Source: JADKHC01 sp047600805 | GTDB taxonomy: Bacteria; Verrucomicrobiota; Verrucomicrobiia; Opitutales; Opitutaceae | Reading direction: 5' to 3' | Length of the DNA: 64,000 nucleotides | NCBI GenBank assembly: GCA_047600805.1 | Contig: JASGKG010000001.1 | Location: forward strand, 682,001 to 746,000 | In this document: piece by piece, positions 9,064 to 17,822 of the stretch | Position numbering within the stretch: the stretch's first letter is position 1 | How the letters are laid out: every line of letters begins with the position of its first letter | The notes under the pieces: generated by a model | Told to the model about the DNA's origin: nothing | Seen by the model: only the letters and a program-made list of their open reading frames with translations | The model's database searches: none | Translations under genes and position numbers: made by a program

Positions 9064-10809
9064 TTAGCATTTCTGTGTTTTTAGCCCGGAGAGCACGTCG
9101 TCGATGCTGCGGAGCTCCTCTTGGCGGAAGAGCGAGTTGATCCGGCAGATCACTTGCTGAATGATGCCGTCCGGGCAGGACGCACCGCCCGTGAGGAGGA
9201 TGTTTAACGGTTTAGTATTCAGGGGGAGAGATCTTAGTTCTATGCAGTCGTTATCGTGGCTCTTGCAGCCTTTTGCCGGGAAAACGTAATGCTCAATGTG
9301 CTCCCAAGACCGAATGTTGTTCTCGCCTTGGATGAAGAAGGCGCGGCCCCCGAGGCGTTGCTCGCAAAGTCTGAAGAGTTGGTAGGTGTTCGATGAATTT
9401 TTTCCGCCGATAACAAAAGCCGCGTCCACCGGGCCGGCCAGAGCTCTGCTCAAGGCATCCTGGTTTACCTGGGTGGCGTAGCAGAGGGTGTCACGTTTCC
9501 CGCCGCCGCCGACACGAAGGTTGGCTTCGGCTTCACCGAATTTCGCGGCAAAGACGCTGCGCAGGTGCAGCAGGATCTCCAGCGTTTCGTTCATCAAAAG
9601 CGTGGTTTGGTTCACCACCGCGATACGCTCAAGGTGATGATTGACGTCGAATTCGGGGGTATGCTTGCCGGCAAACAGCGTATAAAAGTTAGCTCTAGCC
9701 GAAGGATCGTCACTGGCGATGATTTCACCCAATGCGCGTGCTTCTTCCATATTGCGCACAATCACAGCCTGGGCATGGCGCCGCGCATTTGAAAACGTGG
9801 CTTTGGTTTCCTCGTGTTCGTGTTTTCCGTGGATGACGACGGTGTAGCCTTCCTCGCCGAACGCTTGTGCGGCTTTCCATACTTTTTCCACCAGCATGCA
9901 GGTGGCGTCGTATTGATAAACCGGCACACCTTTGCGGACCAAGCGGCGTTTGTCCTCGTCGGTGGCCCCAAACGCGGGAATAATCACGATGTCATTTGGA
10001 ACCAGTGTGTCCCAAAGGAGTTGTTCGGTGGGCGCATCGGTCGCTTTTTTCCCGGAGGCCGTGTAAGGAACGCCCTTGTCCGTTTGAAGGTAACGCAGGC
10101 CCCGTCGAAGGAGGTCTGCATTTACGAACGGATTGTGAATGAGTTCGCTGAGCATGAAGACCCGTCGGCCAGGGTTTTCGGCCAGCGTTTCGTACGCACG
10201 TTCGATGGCGTTTTTTACTCCTAAACAAAAACCAAAGTGGCTGGGAATCACGTAGCGAACAGCTCCGAAGTCCAAGGCCACCGGATCTGTCGCGGTTCGT
10301 TCGTGGGTGCGCGCCAGCGCCTTGATGGCTTCGCACAGTTTTGACTGATACAAACTGCCCGAGGATGGATCGCCTTCGTAAATTTTCCGGTTCCGTTCGC
10401 TGTCCGGCCTGAATTTGAAAATAAAATCGTTCTCTCTCAGGTGCAGGTAGGGGACGGAGATGAGATGTGGTTCGATCTCGGCGAGCACGGACTCCAACAG
10501 CGGAGAACGGCGCGTGGTTTCGCGTTGCAGCTCTTCGATCGAGACGAATTCGACGTCGGCCGCTTTTGGCGAACCATTTATTTGAGAGAAAAATACGCGG
10601 TAGGCCGCTCCCTGGCTTTCCACGGAGAAATGTTCTTCAGGACCGGTGTGCGTGCCAAAGATCGACGTGACGGCGGCGTCTCCCGAGGCGGCATCTGGTG
10701 CCACGATCGGTAATGTCGCGAAGCCATTTTGCCGTGTGATCGCGAGTTGATTGTGCGGATTAAACGCGAGTACGACGCAGCGGTCGGATTGAACTTTGGA
10801 CTGAACCAT
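9064..10809 (-). CDS. ispH: 4-hydroxy-3-methylbut-2-enyl diphosphate reductase with N-terminal extension
   Basis: IspH/LytB catalyses the last MEP-pathway step, making IPP and DMAPP. This protein is 581 residues from ATG 10809, against about 310 for ordinary IspH. The catalytic part starts near residue 185: C195 in GFCLGVKNAIERA, C304 in DATCMLVEKVWKA and C545 in GGASCPDGII are the three iron-sulfur ligands, and HNPFVN, HGKHEHEET, NQTTL, CYATQVNQ and GGKNSSNT are all present. The first 110 residues resemble a Nudix-type fold (strand CVVLAFNPHNQLAITRQ, later EFVSIEEL) but have no Nudix catalytic box. The frame stays open upstream to 10947, where the sequence is no longer family-like. It is divergent from the GH115 gene. 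Confidence 0.9.
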   Translation of the reverse strand: MVQSKVQSDRCVVLAFNPHNQLAITRQNGFATLPIVAPDAASGDAAVTSIFGTHTGPEEHFSVESQGAAYRVFFSQINGSPKAADVEFVSIEELQRETTRRSPLLESVLAEIEPHLISVPYLHLRENDFIFKFRPDSERNRKIYEGDPSSGSLYQSKLCEAIKALARTHERTATDPVALDFGAVRYVIPSHFGFCLGVKNAIERAYETLAENPGRRVFMLSELIHNPFVNADLLRRGLRYLQTDKGVPYTASGKKATDAPTEQLLWDTLVPNDIVIIPAFGATDEDKRRLVRKGVPVYQYDATCMLVEKVWKAAQAFGEEGYTVVIHGKHEHEETKATFSNARRHAQAVIVRNMEEARALGEIIASDDPSARANFYTLFAGKHTPEFDVNHHLERIAVVNQTTLLMNETLEILLHLRSVFAAKFGEAEANLRVGGGGKRDTLCYATQVNQDALSRALAGPVDAAFVIGGKNSSNTYQLFRLCEQRLGGRAFFIQGENNIRSWEHIEHYVFPAKGCKSHDNDCIELRSLPLNTKPLNILLTGGASCPDGIIQQVICRINSLFRQEELRSIDDVLSGLKTQKC

Positions 10810-10955
10810 GAAGACGGCAACCAACACGACCGACCCGTTCCGGTCAAGTGGCGCGAGAAGGCGAAGATTCTGAGGCTGACTGTTCGGCGTGCTTGCAGCG
10901 TCTTTTGCTCGCCGTGTGGAGGAGGGCGGCCGATGATGGCCGATCATCTACTCCT

Positions 10956-13457
10956 ATGTGGCGTATTGTTTTCTGCTATCTGGTTTTCGTTGGGTGCTCG
11001 GGTGTGGTCGCGGCTGCGGAAAATCGGCAGGATGGCTGGGTAACTGACAAAGCTGTCGAAGGAAGCTTCCCGTTGGCCGGGAAAGATCGCGTCAGCCCTA
11101 TTATCGTCTCATCGAATGATTTTACCGTAGTGCGTTTAGTGGCTGAAGACTTTGCTAAGGACCTCGAACGCGTCACCGGTCGCAAGCCGACGCTGTGCGA
11201 CAGCCTGCCCAGCGATGCCACTGCGGTCGTGTTGGCGGGTACTCTCGGGAAAAGCGCCGAGATCGATGAGTTGGTGCGCAGTGGAAAACTAGACGTTTCT
11301 ACTGTGCGCGGTCAGTGGGAGACGTTTCTGATCGCAGTGGTGGAGAAACCATTTCCCGCGCTCGAACAAGCGCTGGTGATCGTGGGGAGCGATCGCCGAG
11401 GGACGGCGTTTGGTCTTTATGAACTCTCGCAGGCCATGGGTGTTTCGCCTTGGCACTGGTGGGCCGATGTGGCTCCCGTTAAGAAGTGCGAGCTTTACGT
11501 CAGCGCTGGCACGCGGAAATTCGGGCCGCCCTCTGTTCGGTATCGTGGTATTTTTATCAACGACGAGGATTGGGGGTTGCAGCCGTGGGCGGCAAAGACC
11601 TTTTCGCCCGAGGAAGGAGGAATAGGCCCCAAGGTGTACCGCAAGGTCTTCGAGCTATTGCTCCGCCTGAAGGCCAACACGCTTTGGCCGGCGATGCACA
11701 AATGCACGAAGCCGTTTAATTCCTTTCCGGAAAACGCGCGGCTCGCCGAAGATTATGGCATCGTAATGGGTTCTTCTCATGCCGAACCGATGCTGAGGAA
11801 CAACGTCGGGGAGTGGACCGACCTGGCTGAAAAATACAATTACGTGGAAAACCGCGACGGTGTTTTCAAATACTGGGAGGAGCGTGTTGCCGCGAACGGG
11901 AAGTTTGAGAATATCTACACGTTAGGGATGCGTGGAATCCACGATTCGAATATGATCGGCCCCAAGACCGACGCGCAGCGGATCGAGACGCTGGAGCGAA
12001 TCTTTGCAGACCAGCGGGCGATGATTGCAAAACACGTGAAGCCGCATGCGGAAGAGGTGCCGCAGATGTTTTGTGCCTATAAGGAGGTTTTAGATCTTTA
12101 CCGCAAAGGTTTGAAGGTGCCCGAGGACGTGACGATTGTCTGGCCTGATGACAATTTTGGCTACATTCGGAACTTTGCTTCGCCCGAAGAGCGCCGCTGC
12201 TCAGGCGGTTTTGGCGTGTATTACCACGTTTCGTATCTGGGACGGCCGTTGTCGTACCTCTGGCTGTGTACGACGCCGCCAGCGCTGATCTGGGAGGAAA
12301 TGAAGAAGGCCTACGACTACGGCGCGGACAGGCTTTGGATTCTAAATGTCGGCGATATTAAACCAGCTGAAATCGACATTGAATTTTTCCTGCAGATGGC
12401 TTGGAACATCGATCGGTGGAACGCCAACAACCTGCCGTCGTTTCTCACCGAATGGGCCGCGCGGGAGTTTGGGCCCGCTCGAGCCGAGGAAATCGGCGGG
12501 ATCATGGCTGCGTATTTTCAGCTCAACTACCAGCGCCGCCCCGAGCATTTGCAGTGGTGGTTGCCCAAGGAGCCGCCCCGGCCGAGTCCTTTTTCGGTGC
12601 AGGAGAGGGAAGAGCGCCTCGCGCAGTTCGAGGCGCTGTGCAAGCGAGTCGAAGCCGCCCGCGCGTTTATTTCTTCAGACAAGCTGAGTGCCTACACGGA
12701 ATCGGTCGCGTATCCTGTTCTCGCCAGCGCTGCGGCCAACCAGCGTTATTTCTACGGTGAGATGGGCGATAAAACAAAAGCGATGGCTTTTGACGCCGAG
12801 CTGACACTTCTCACTAACCACTATAACAATACAAACGCCGGAGGAAAATGGCGAGGCTTTTTGCGGTTGGAACCGGCCGACGCTGATTGGAAATCGATGC
12901 GTATTGCCCGTTGGACGATGCCGACGTTCACGTCGCAAATTGAAACCAACGCTGGAGTGCCGATCGTCCGTGAAGCTGAACAATTCGAGGAGGCAGTGGC
13001 TGCGGCTGGCAGTGCCTGGCGGATGGTCCCTGGTTTGGGTCGAACGGGGCACGGCGCTATCACCGTGCAGCCGTTTTCATCGCCCAGTATTCCGCTGGCG
13101 GATACTAAAAAGGCGCCAACGGTTCGCTATCGGATCAATTTCCCTGCGGCCGGCAAATACAAGGTGGAGTTCCAGCTCGTCCCGACGCATCCCATTTCAG
13201 GCGGGCAGCTTCGTTTTGCTTTCGCCATCGACGAAGACGAGCCGCAGAGCGCCGAACTGCTGTTCAAAGACGGTTCGGAGGAATGGGCCCAAGGTGTTTT
13301 GAACAACGTGCGCCTCTTAACTTCTACGGTGGAGATTCGCGCCGCCGGGGAGCATACGTTTCAGCTTTTCGGGATCGAACCGGGAGTGATCGTGGATCGG
13401 TTTAGATTTTTCCTACGGGAACCGTCTCGGAGCTATTTGGGCGGGAAGGCTGAATAA
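10956..13457 (+). CDS. GH115 family glycoside hydrolase (xylan alpha-glucuronidase)
   Basis: An 833-residue exported enzyme of family GH115, which removes 4-O-methyl-glucuronic acid side chains from glucuronoxylan. ATG 10956 gives a signal peptide (MWRIVFCYLVFVGCSG, ending VVAAA before EN). Family sequence runs through the whole chain: GTAFGLYELSQAMGVSPWHWWADV, RYRGIFINDEDWGLQPWA, LKANTLWPAMH, the TIVWPDDNFGYIR block and LWILNVGDIKPAE at about 460-473. A C-terminal beta domain (about 660-830) carries an EAEQFE-type carbohydrate-binding-like segment. The upstream frame (10848 on) is noncoding-like. No xylanase gene adjoins it, so it is a lone hemicellulose enzyme here. Confidence 0.92.
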   Translation: MWRIVFCYLVFVGCSGVVAAAENRQDGWVTDKAVEGSFPLAGKDRVSPIIVSSNDFTVVRLVAEDFAKDLERVTGRKPTLCDSLPSDATAVVLAGTLGKSAEIDELVRSGKLDVSTVRGQWETFLIAVVEKPFPALEQALVIVGSDRRGTAFGLYELSQAMGVSPWHWWADVAPVKKCELYVSAGTRKFGPPSVRYRGIFINDEDWGLQPWAAKTFSPEEGGIGPKVYRKVFELLLRLKANTLWPAMHKCTKPFNSFPENARLAEDYGIVMGSSHAEPMLRNNVGEWTDLAEKYNYVENRDGVFKYWEERVAANGKFENIYTLGMRGIHDSNMIGPKTDAQRIETLERIFADQRAMIAKHVKPHAEEVPQMFCAYKEVLDLYRKGLKVPEDVTIVWPDDNFGYIRNFASPEERRCSGGFGVYYHVSYLGRPLSYLWLCTTPPALIWEEMKKAYDYGADRLWILNVGDIKPAEIDIEFFLQMAWNIDRWNANNLPSFLTEWAAREFGPARAEEIGGIMAAYFQLNYQRRPEHLQWWLPKEPPRPSPFSVQEREERLAQFEALCKRVEAARAFISSDKLSAYTESVAYPVLASAAANQRYFYGEMGDKTKAMAFDAELTLLTNHYNNTNAGGKWRGFLRLEPADADWKSMRIARWTMPTFTSQIETNAGVPIVREAEQFEEAVAAAGSAWRMVPGLGRTGHGAITVQPFSSPSIPLADTKKAPTVRYRINFPAAGKYKVEFQLVPTHPISGGQLRFAFAIDEDEPQSAELLFKDGSEEWAQGVLNNVRLLTSTVEIRAAGEHTFQLFGIEPGVIVDRFRFFLREPSRSYLGGKAE

Positions 13458-13578
13458 CGCCTGTAGGAACATCTTGCGTGCCCCAGTAAGTGTTTGCATT
13501 TGAGGTTTCTATCAGGCATCCAGCTATTTTCGGGCACAAACCCCCGTCGATCGTTTCAATATTACCCACTCAATACGC

Positions 13579-14355
13579 ATGAAACTCAAAAGCACTCTCA
13601 TCACTTCTCTTCTGGTTGCGCTTGGTTCGGCATCGTTGTGCGCACAGGAAGTAAAATACGCCGGTTCGCCAGCAGCGCCGGCTCCGCAACCCGCCAGCCA
13701 GTTTACTGAGGCGCAGGTGGTCGAAACCTTGGGCTGGTACTATGGAAAGCAAGGCGGCTTTTCGGAGTATGGTCTCACCAAAGAGCAGATCGATGTTCTC
13801 GTGAAAGGTTTCCGTGCGGCTATCGAGGGTAAAGACGCTCCGTTTGATCCCGACAAGATCGGCCCTGAGATTGGCAAATTCATGCAAGGAAAACAGCAGG
13901 CTTACCTCAATCGGCTCAAGGACCAGGGTAAGGCTGAGGGCGACAAACTTTTTGCTGACCTGAAAAACAACAAAGCAGTCACGGTGCTCCCGAGTGGCTT
14001 GGCTTACGAGATTACTAAACCCGGCAGTGGTGCGTATCCAAAACCAACCGATCGCGTGAAGGTGTTTTACACCGGCACGTTCGTTAACGGCAAAACCTTC
14101 GATTCCAATGTCGGCGGTGAGCCGATCGAATTTCCGCTCAACGGCGTAATCCCCGGCTGGTCTGAAGGCATTCAGAAGATCAACAAAGGTGGCAAAATTA
14201 AACTCTATGTCCCGGCCAAGCTCGGTTACGGCGAGGAAGGGAACCAGAGCATTCCGCCGAACGCGGCTTTGATCTTCGACGTGGAGTTGTTGGACGTCAT
14301 TGACGGCTCTGCCCCCGCGGCGACTTCGACGGTGCCTGCTGAGCCGAAGAAGTAA
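13579..14355 (+). CDS. Periplasmic FKBP-type peptidyl-prolyl isomerase
   Basis: A 258-residue Mip/FkpA-like isomerase. It has a signal peptide (MKLKSTLITSLLVALGSASLCA), an N-terminal helical dimerisation domain (about 40-130) and a C-terminal FKBP domain (about 150-245) with the family blocks VKVFYTGTFVNGKTFDSN, PIEFPLNGVIPGWSEGIQ, KIKLYVPAKLGYGEEG and IPPNAALIFDVELL. It should catalyse prolyl isomerisation and act as a chaperone in the periplasm. The tail is Ala/Pro-rich. A strong intrinsic terminator follows, so it is monocistronic on the downstream side. Confidence 0.93.
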   Translation: MKLKSTLITSLLVALGSASLCAQEVKYAGSPAAPAPQPASQFTEAQVVETLGWYYGKQGGFSEYGLTKEQIDVLVKGFRAAIEGKDAPFDPDKIGPEIGKFMQGKQQAYLNRLKDQGKAEGDKLFADLKNNKAVTVLPSGLAYEITKPGSGAYPKPTDRVKVFYTGTFVNGKTFDSNVGGEPIEFPLNGVIPGWSEGIQKINKGGKIKLYVPAKLGYGEEGNQSIPPNAALIFDVELLDVIDGSAPAATSTVPAEPKK

Positions 14356-14381
14356 CCTAATTGTAACTACTTATTGGTTTT

Positions 14382-14410
14382 GACCCTCTGGTTTTCCAGA
14401 GGGTCTTTTT
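14382..14410 (+). terminator. Intrinsic terminator after FKBP gene
   Basis: GACCCTCTGG (14382-14391), loop TTTT, CCAGAGGGTC (14396-14405), then TTTTT. A perfect 10-bp stem followed by a T-run, 27 bases after the stop codon. Confidence 0.92.
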
Positions 14411-14453
14411 GTATACTTACTTTCTGACGAAAGGTAAAATTTAGACTTGCAGA

Positions 14454-15668
14454 TTGGTTGCGTTAGACCAGAACCCGGCTGTGGAAATCGCACTCGTGTC
14501 CGAAACATTCCCGCCCGAAGTGAACGGCGTCGCTTTGACGCTGAGTCGCCTCGTGAACGGGCTTTGTTTGCGTGGGCATCGCGTGGTGGTGGTGCGACCG
14601 CGTCAGCGTGGCGAAGCGGCCGAGGGTCCGAGGGTGCACAACGCGGCAAGCGAGTTCGAACAATGGCTGGTTCCCGGTTGCCCGATTCCGTTCTACAACG
14701 CGTTGCGCGTGGGACTTCCTTCTGGCGGAATGCTCAAGCGACGATGGCGGGCGCGGCGGCCGGATTTGGTGCACATCGCGACGGAAGGTCCGCTGGGATA
14801 TTCGGCTTTGTCAGCTGCAAGGAAATTGGGGATTCCGGTGACGTCCGGTTTTCACACGAACTTCCACCAGTATGGCGGGCACTACGGGTTTCGCTTTGTG
14901 AGGCGTTTTGCGCTGGGATACTTGCGGCGGTTTCACAATCGGACGCGTTGCACGCTGGTTCCCACGGAAGAGCTTCGCAGCAGGCTTTCGCGGCTGAAGT
15001 TCAAAAACCTCGCCGTATTGTCGCGCGGAGTTGACGCCCGGCTTTTTAGTCCGGCGCGCCGATCGGAAGCATTGCGGAAATCGTGGGGGGCGGCTGCAGA
15101 CGATCCCGTGGTCATCAACGTCGGCCGAATGGCTCCGGAAAAAAACCTCGATCTCGCGGTGGAAACTTTCCGCGCGATGCGGTTGATCAATCCTCGTTCG
15201 AAACTGGTTTTGGTTGGCGACGGCCCGTTGCGCGGACCTTTGCAGGCAAAGTATCCAGATTTCATATACACGGGAATGCTTGAAGGAGAAGCCTTGGCTA
15301 CGCACTACGCCTCGGCGGACGTTTTTCTTTTTCCCAGTTTGACCGAAACCTTTGGCAACGTTGTTACAGAAGCGTTGGCGAGCGGTCTTGTCGTCGCGGG
15401 TTTTGATTACGCCGCCATGCGACAGCACGTGACCAACGCAGTGAATGGGTGGAGCGTGAAAGTAGGGGATCGAAGCGCGTTCATTCAAATGGGCTGCGAT
15501 GTGCTCGGAATAAGAGGCGACTGGCCGAAAATGCGTGCGGCGGCGCGAACCATGGCGCAAACGATCAGTTGGGAGACGATTGTCGCGCAGTTTGAAATGC
15601 TTTTGAGCAGGCAGGCGGGCGTCGAACTTCCGCCGCAGCCCCGCGGCGGTTCGGTTCCTCCGCAGTAA
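14454..15668 (+). CDS. GT4 family glycosyltransferase
   Basis: A retaining GT-B glycosyltransferase of about 400 residues. The N-terminal domain starts IALVSETFPPEVNGVA, typical of GT4 enzymes related to mycobacterial mannosyltransferases such as MgtA. The donor domain has VINVGRMAPEKNLDLAVE, KLVLVGDGPLRG and the EX7E motif in LTETFGNVVTEALASG. The start is uncertain: TTG 14454 opens the frame, but GTG 14481, directly before EIALVSE, matches the usual family N-terminus better. It probably adds a sugar to a membrane lipid or polysaccharide in the cytoplasm. The shikimate kinase gene follows after 59 bases. Confidence 0.88.
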   Translation: MVALDQNPAVEIALVSETFPPEVNGVALTLSRLVNGLCLRGHRVVVVRPRQRGEAAEGPRVHNAASEFEQWLVPGCPIPFYNALRVGLPSGGMLKRRWRARRPDLVHIATEGPLGYSALSAARKLGIPVTSGFHTNFHQYGGHYGFRFVRRFALGYLRRFHNRTRCTLVPTEELRSRLSRLKFKNLAVLSRGVDARLFSPARRSEALRKSWGAAADDPVVINVGRMAPEKNLDLAVETFRAMRLINPRSKLVLVGDGPLRGPLQAKYPDFIYTGMLEGEALATHYASADVFLFPSLTETFGNVVTEALASGLVVAGFDYAAMRQHVTNAVNGWSVKVGDRSAFIQMGCDVLGIRGDWPKMRAAARTMAQTISWETIVAQFEMLLSRQAGVELPPQPRGGSVPPQ

Positions 15669-15727
15669 CGTTGGCGATCACTTCGTGTTTGGCTTTGGCG
15701 GCATGATCGCGTTTTCTGCCCCGATAG

Positions 15728-16264
15728 ATGAGTGGCCCCCAGATCAATTTGTACCTTGTCGGTTTTATGGGCACCGGAAAAACCACGGTGGGCCGCGCCG
15801 TGGCTCAGCGCATGGGTTTTACTCTGCTGGACTCCGATGTGGAAATCGAGCAACGGGCAAAAAAACCGATTCCTGAGATCTTCGCGACTTTGGGAGAGCC
15901 GGCGTTCCGTGCGATGGAGAAAGAATTTATCGAAAGCGGACATCCTTCGGACCGCTGTGTGGTGGCCTGCGGTGGCGGCTTGGTCGTGCAGCCGGGCATG
16001 TTGGAGCTCCTCAAGTCAAAAGGTGTCGTGATTTGCCTGCACGCTTCTCTCGACACTATTTTGAAACGCACGCAGGGCAGTAAACACCGGCCTTTGCTCA
16101 ACGTCGAAGACCCCGTGGAGCGCATCCGCACACTTTTTGCCAAACGCGAACCGATTTACCGGCAAGCGGGAACGCTCATTTTGACGGACGGCCGGCCCCT
16201 GCTGGATATCGTATCGCACGTGATTCGCACGTACCGCCGCGAAGCGGTCGAATTCAAAAAATGA
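15728..16264 (+). CDS. aroK: Shikimate kinase
   Basis: A 178-residue P-loop kinase that phosphorylates shikimate in aromatic amino acid synthesis. The P-loop is GFMGTGKTTVGR, the shikimate and Mg sites include LDSDVEIE and the CGGGLV glycine loop, and the lid carries HRPLL. Length and order fit AroK/AroL. Its stop overlaps the start of queG by four bases (ATGA), so the two are translationally coupled although their functions are unrelated. Confidence 0.95.
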   Translation: MSGPQINLYLVGFMGTGKTTVGRAVAQRMGFTLLDSDVEIEQRAKKPIPEIFATLGEPAFRAMEKEFIESGHPSDRCVVACGGGLVVQPGMLELLKSKGVVICLHASLDTILKRTQGSKHRPLLNVEDPVERIRTLFAKREPIYRQAGTLILTDGRPLLDIVSHVIRTYRREAVEFKK

Positions 16265-17400
16265 ATACGCGGCAGGAGGGCCTTCGCACCCGGCTGCTGG
16301 CGCTCGGGTTTGATGCGGTGCGGTTTGCGAGAATCGACTCTGTCGAGGGAGAGTTTTTGCGCGGCTGGTTGGCGGAGGGCCGGCATGCCGATATGCAGTG
16401 GATGGAACGAAGCGCTGAGAAGCGGCTCGATCCCCAGCAAGTACTAACCGGCGCCCGCTCGATTGTCCTTTTGGGCGTCAACTACTGGAAGACCGGAAAA
16501 GCGCCGATGGAGCACGCCCCTGTCTGGGCGAGGTACTCGTTGTATTTGGACTATCACGACACCTTAAAGCCAGCGTTGGTCGCCGCGGGAAAACTGATCG
16601 AGGAAATTTACGGCGTGTCTGGCACGGGTTACCGCTACTACGTTGATACGGGACCGGTGGTTGAACGCGGGTGGGCCGCGCGTAGTGGTTTGGGTTTTGT
16701 CGGTAAGAACGGGATGCTGATTTCTCGCGAGTTCGGCAATTGGTTGTTTTTGGCAGCGGTGCTGACGACGGTCGAGTTCGAGCCCGACGCCCCCCTTCGC
16801 ACCTCATCGAAGGGTGGCGAAGCGGTAGGTCTGCTCTGTGGAAAATGCACGCGGTGCATGGACGCGTGTCCGACCGCAGCAATCGTGAAACCCGGCGTGG
16901 TCGACGCGCGGCTTTGTATTTCTTATCAAACGATCGAAAATCGCGGCATTATTCCCCGCGATCTTCGATCGAAGATCGGCAACCGGATTTACGGGTGCGA
17001 CGTATGCCTCGAGGTTTGTCCCTGGAATCGTTTCGCCCAAGAAAGTCGCGATATTCTGCTTCAAGCACGTGATCACATTCGCAAGGTGACGCTTCGAGAA
17101 CTTCTTGAGCTCACGCCCGAAACTTTCGCGGCAACGTTCAAAGGAACTGCGATTAAGCGAGTCAAGCTCGCTGGCGTTCTGCGCAATGCGTGCATTGTTG
17201 CGGCCAATGTGGGCGCCACGGATTGCCTCAACGCGATAGTTCGGCTTACAGCGCACGAATTGCCGGTGGTTCGAGCGCATGCGGTCTGGGCGGTTTATCG
17301 GCTGGCCGGCTCCGCGGAAGCGGCGCAATTGCTCGATGAATGTCGCCGACGTGAATCGGCGCCGGAAGTAATCGCAGAGTACGAAGCCGAAAAATCTTAA
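16261..17400 (+). CDS. queG: Epoxyqueuosine reductase
   Basis: QueG reduces epoxyqueuosine to queuosine in the wobble position of tRNAs, using cobalamin and two [4Fe-4S] clusters. In 379 residues it has the proposed catalytic Asp (D129, YVDTGPVVER), the first cluster motif C193-x2-C196-x2-C199-x3-C203-P, and the second set C219, C246, C249, C253-P. GFVGKNGMLI is also conserved. HEAT-like helices occupy the C-terminus (about 295-375). It overlaps aroK by four bases and meets the converging thioesterase gene with a four-base overlap of stop codons. Confidence 0.95.
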   Translation: MNTRQEGLRTRLLALGFDAVRFARIDSVEGEFLRGWLAEGRHADMQWMERSAEKRLDPQQVLTGARSIVLLGVNYWKTGKAPMEHAPVWARYSLYLDYHDTLKPALVAAGKLIEEIYGVSGTGYRYYVDTGPVVERGWAARSGLGFVGKNGMLISREFGNWLFLAAVLTTVEFEPDAPLRTSSKGGEAVGLLCGKCTRCMDACPTAAIVKPGVVDARLCISYQTIENRGIIPRDLRSKIGNRIYGCDVCLEVCPWNRFAQESRDILLQARDHIRKVTLRELLELTPETFAATFKGTAIKRVKLAGVLRNACIVAANVGATDCLNAIVRLTAHELPVVRAHAVWAVYRLAGSAEAAQLLDECRRRESAPEVIAEYEAEKS

Positions 17401-17807
17401 CTCGTAGCCGGGAACAGGACGCTCATGCGTTCGGAAAACGAAGCAGGCGGGCGGGTGGGGCGGCCTTGGCGGTCGATGAAAGCGTGGACGGTTTTGCCGG
17501 TCACGAGAAGCGTGTCATCGCGGCGAATCTCGTATTCCAGTTCGATCCGGATCCCTGGTTTTTCGCGCAGCGTCGTGATTACGGTGACGGTGTCGTCGTA
17601 AACCGCGGGACGATGATAGCGGGCCTGCACTTCCACCACCGGAAGAAAGTAGCCGTCGGCCTCGAGCTTGCGGTAGGGAACACCGTATTCCTTTAGGAGA
17701 TTGGTTCGGCCAATTTCAAACCAAGGTAGATAGCTGCCGTGATAGACGACGCCCATCATGTCGGTTTCGGCATAGCGAACATTGATTTGGGTTTTTGACT
17801 GGAGCAT
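17397..17807 (-). CDS. YbgC-like acyl-CoA thioesterase (4HBT family)
   Basis: A 136-residue hotdog-fold thioesterase. The N-terminal block RYAETDMMGVVYHGSYLPW holds the catalytic Asp (D16) of the YbgC/4HBT group, and FEIGRTNLL follows as in the family. It hydrolyses acyl thioesters, possibly linked to membrane lipid turnover. It lies 15 bases downstream of the GT4 gene on the same strand, so the two are likely co-transcribed. No tol-pal genes are nearby, unlike the classic ybgC context. Confidence 0.88.
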   Translation of the reverse strand: MLQSKTQINVRYAETDMMGVVYHGSYLPWFEIGRTNLLKEYGVPYRKLEADGYFLPVVEVQARYHRPAVYDDTVTVITTLREKPGIRIELEYEIRRDDTLLVTGKTVHAFIDRQGRPTRPPASFSERMSVLFPATS

Positions 17808-17822
17808 TAAAATGAGAGCGTT

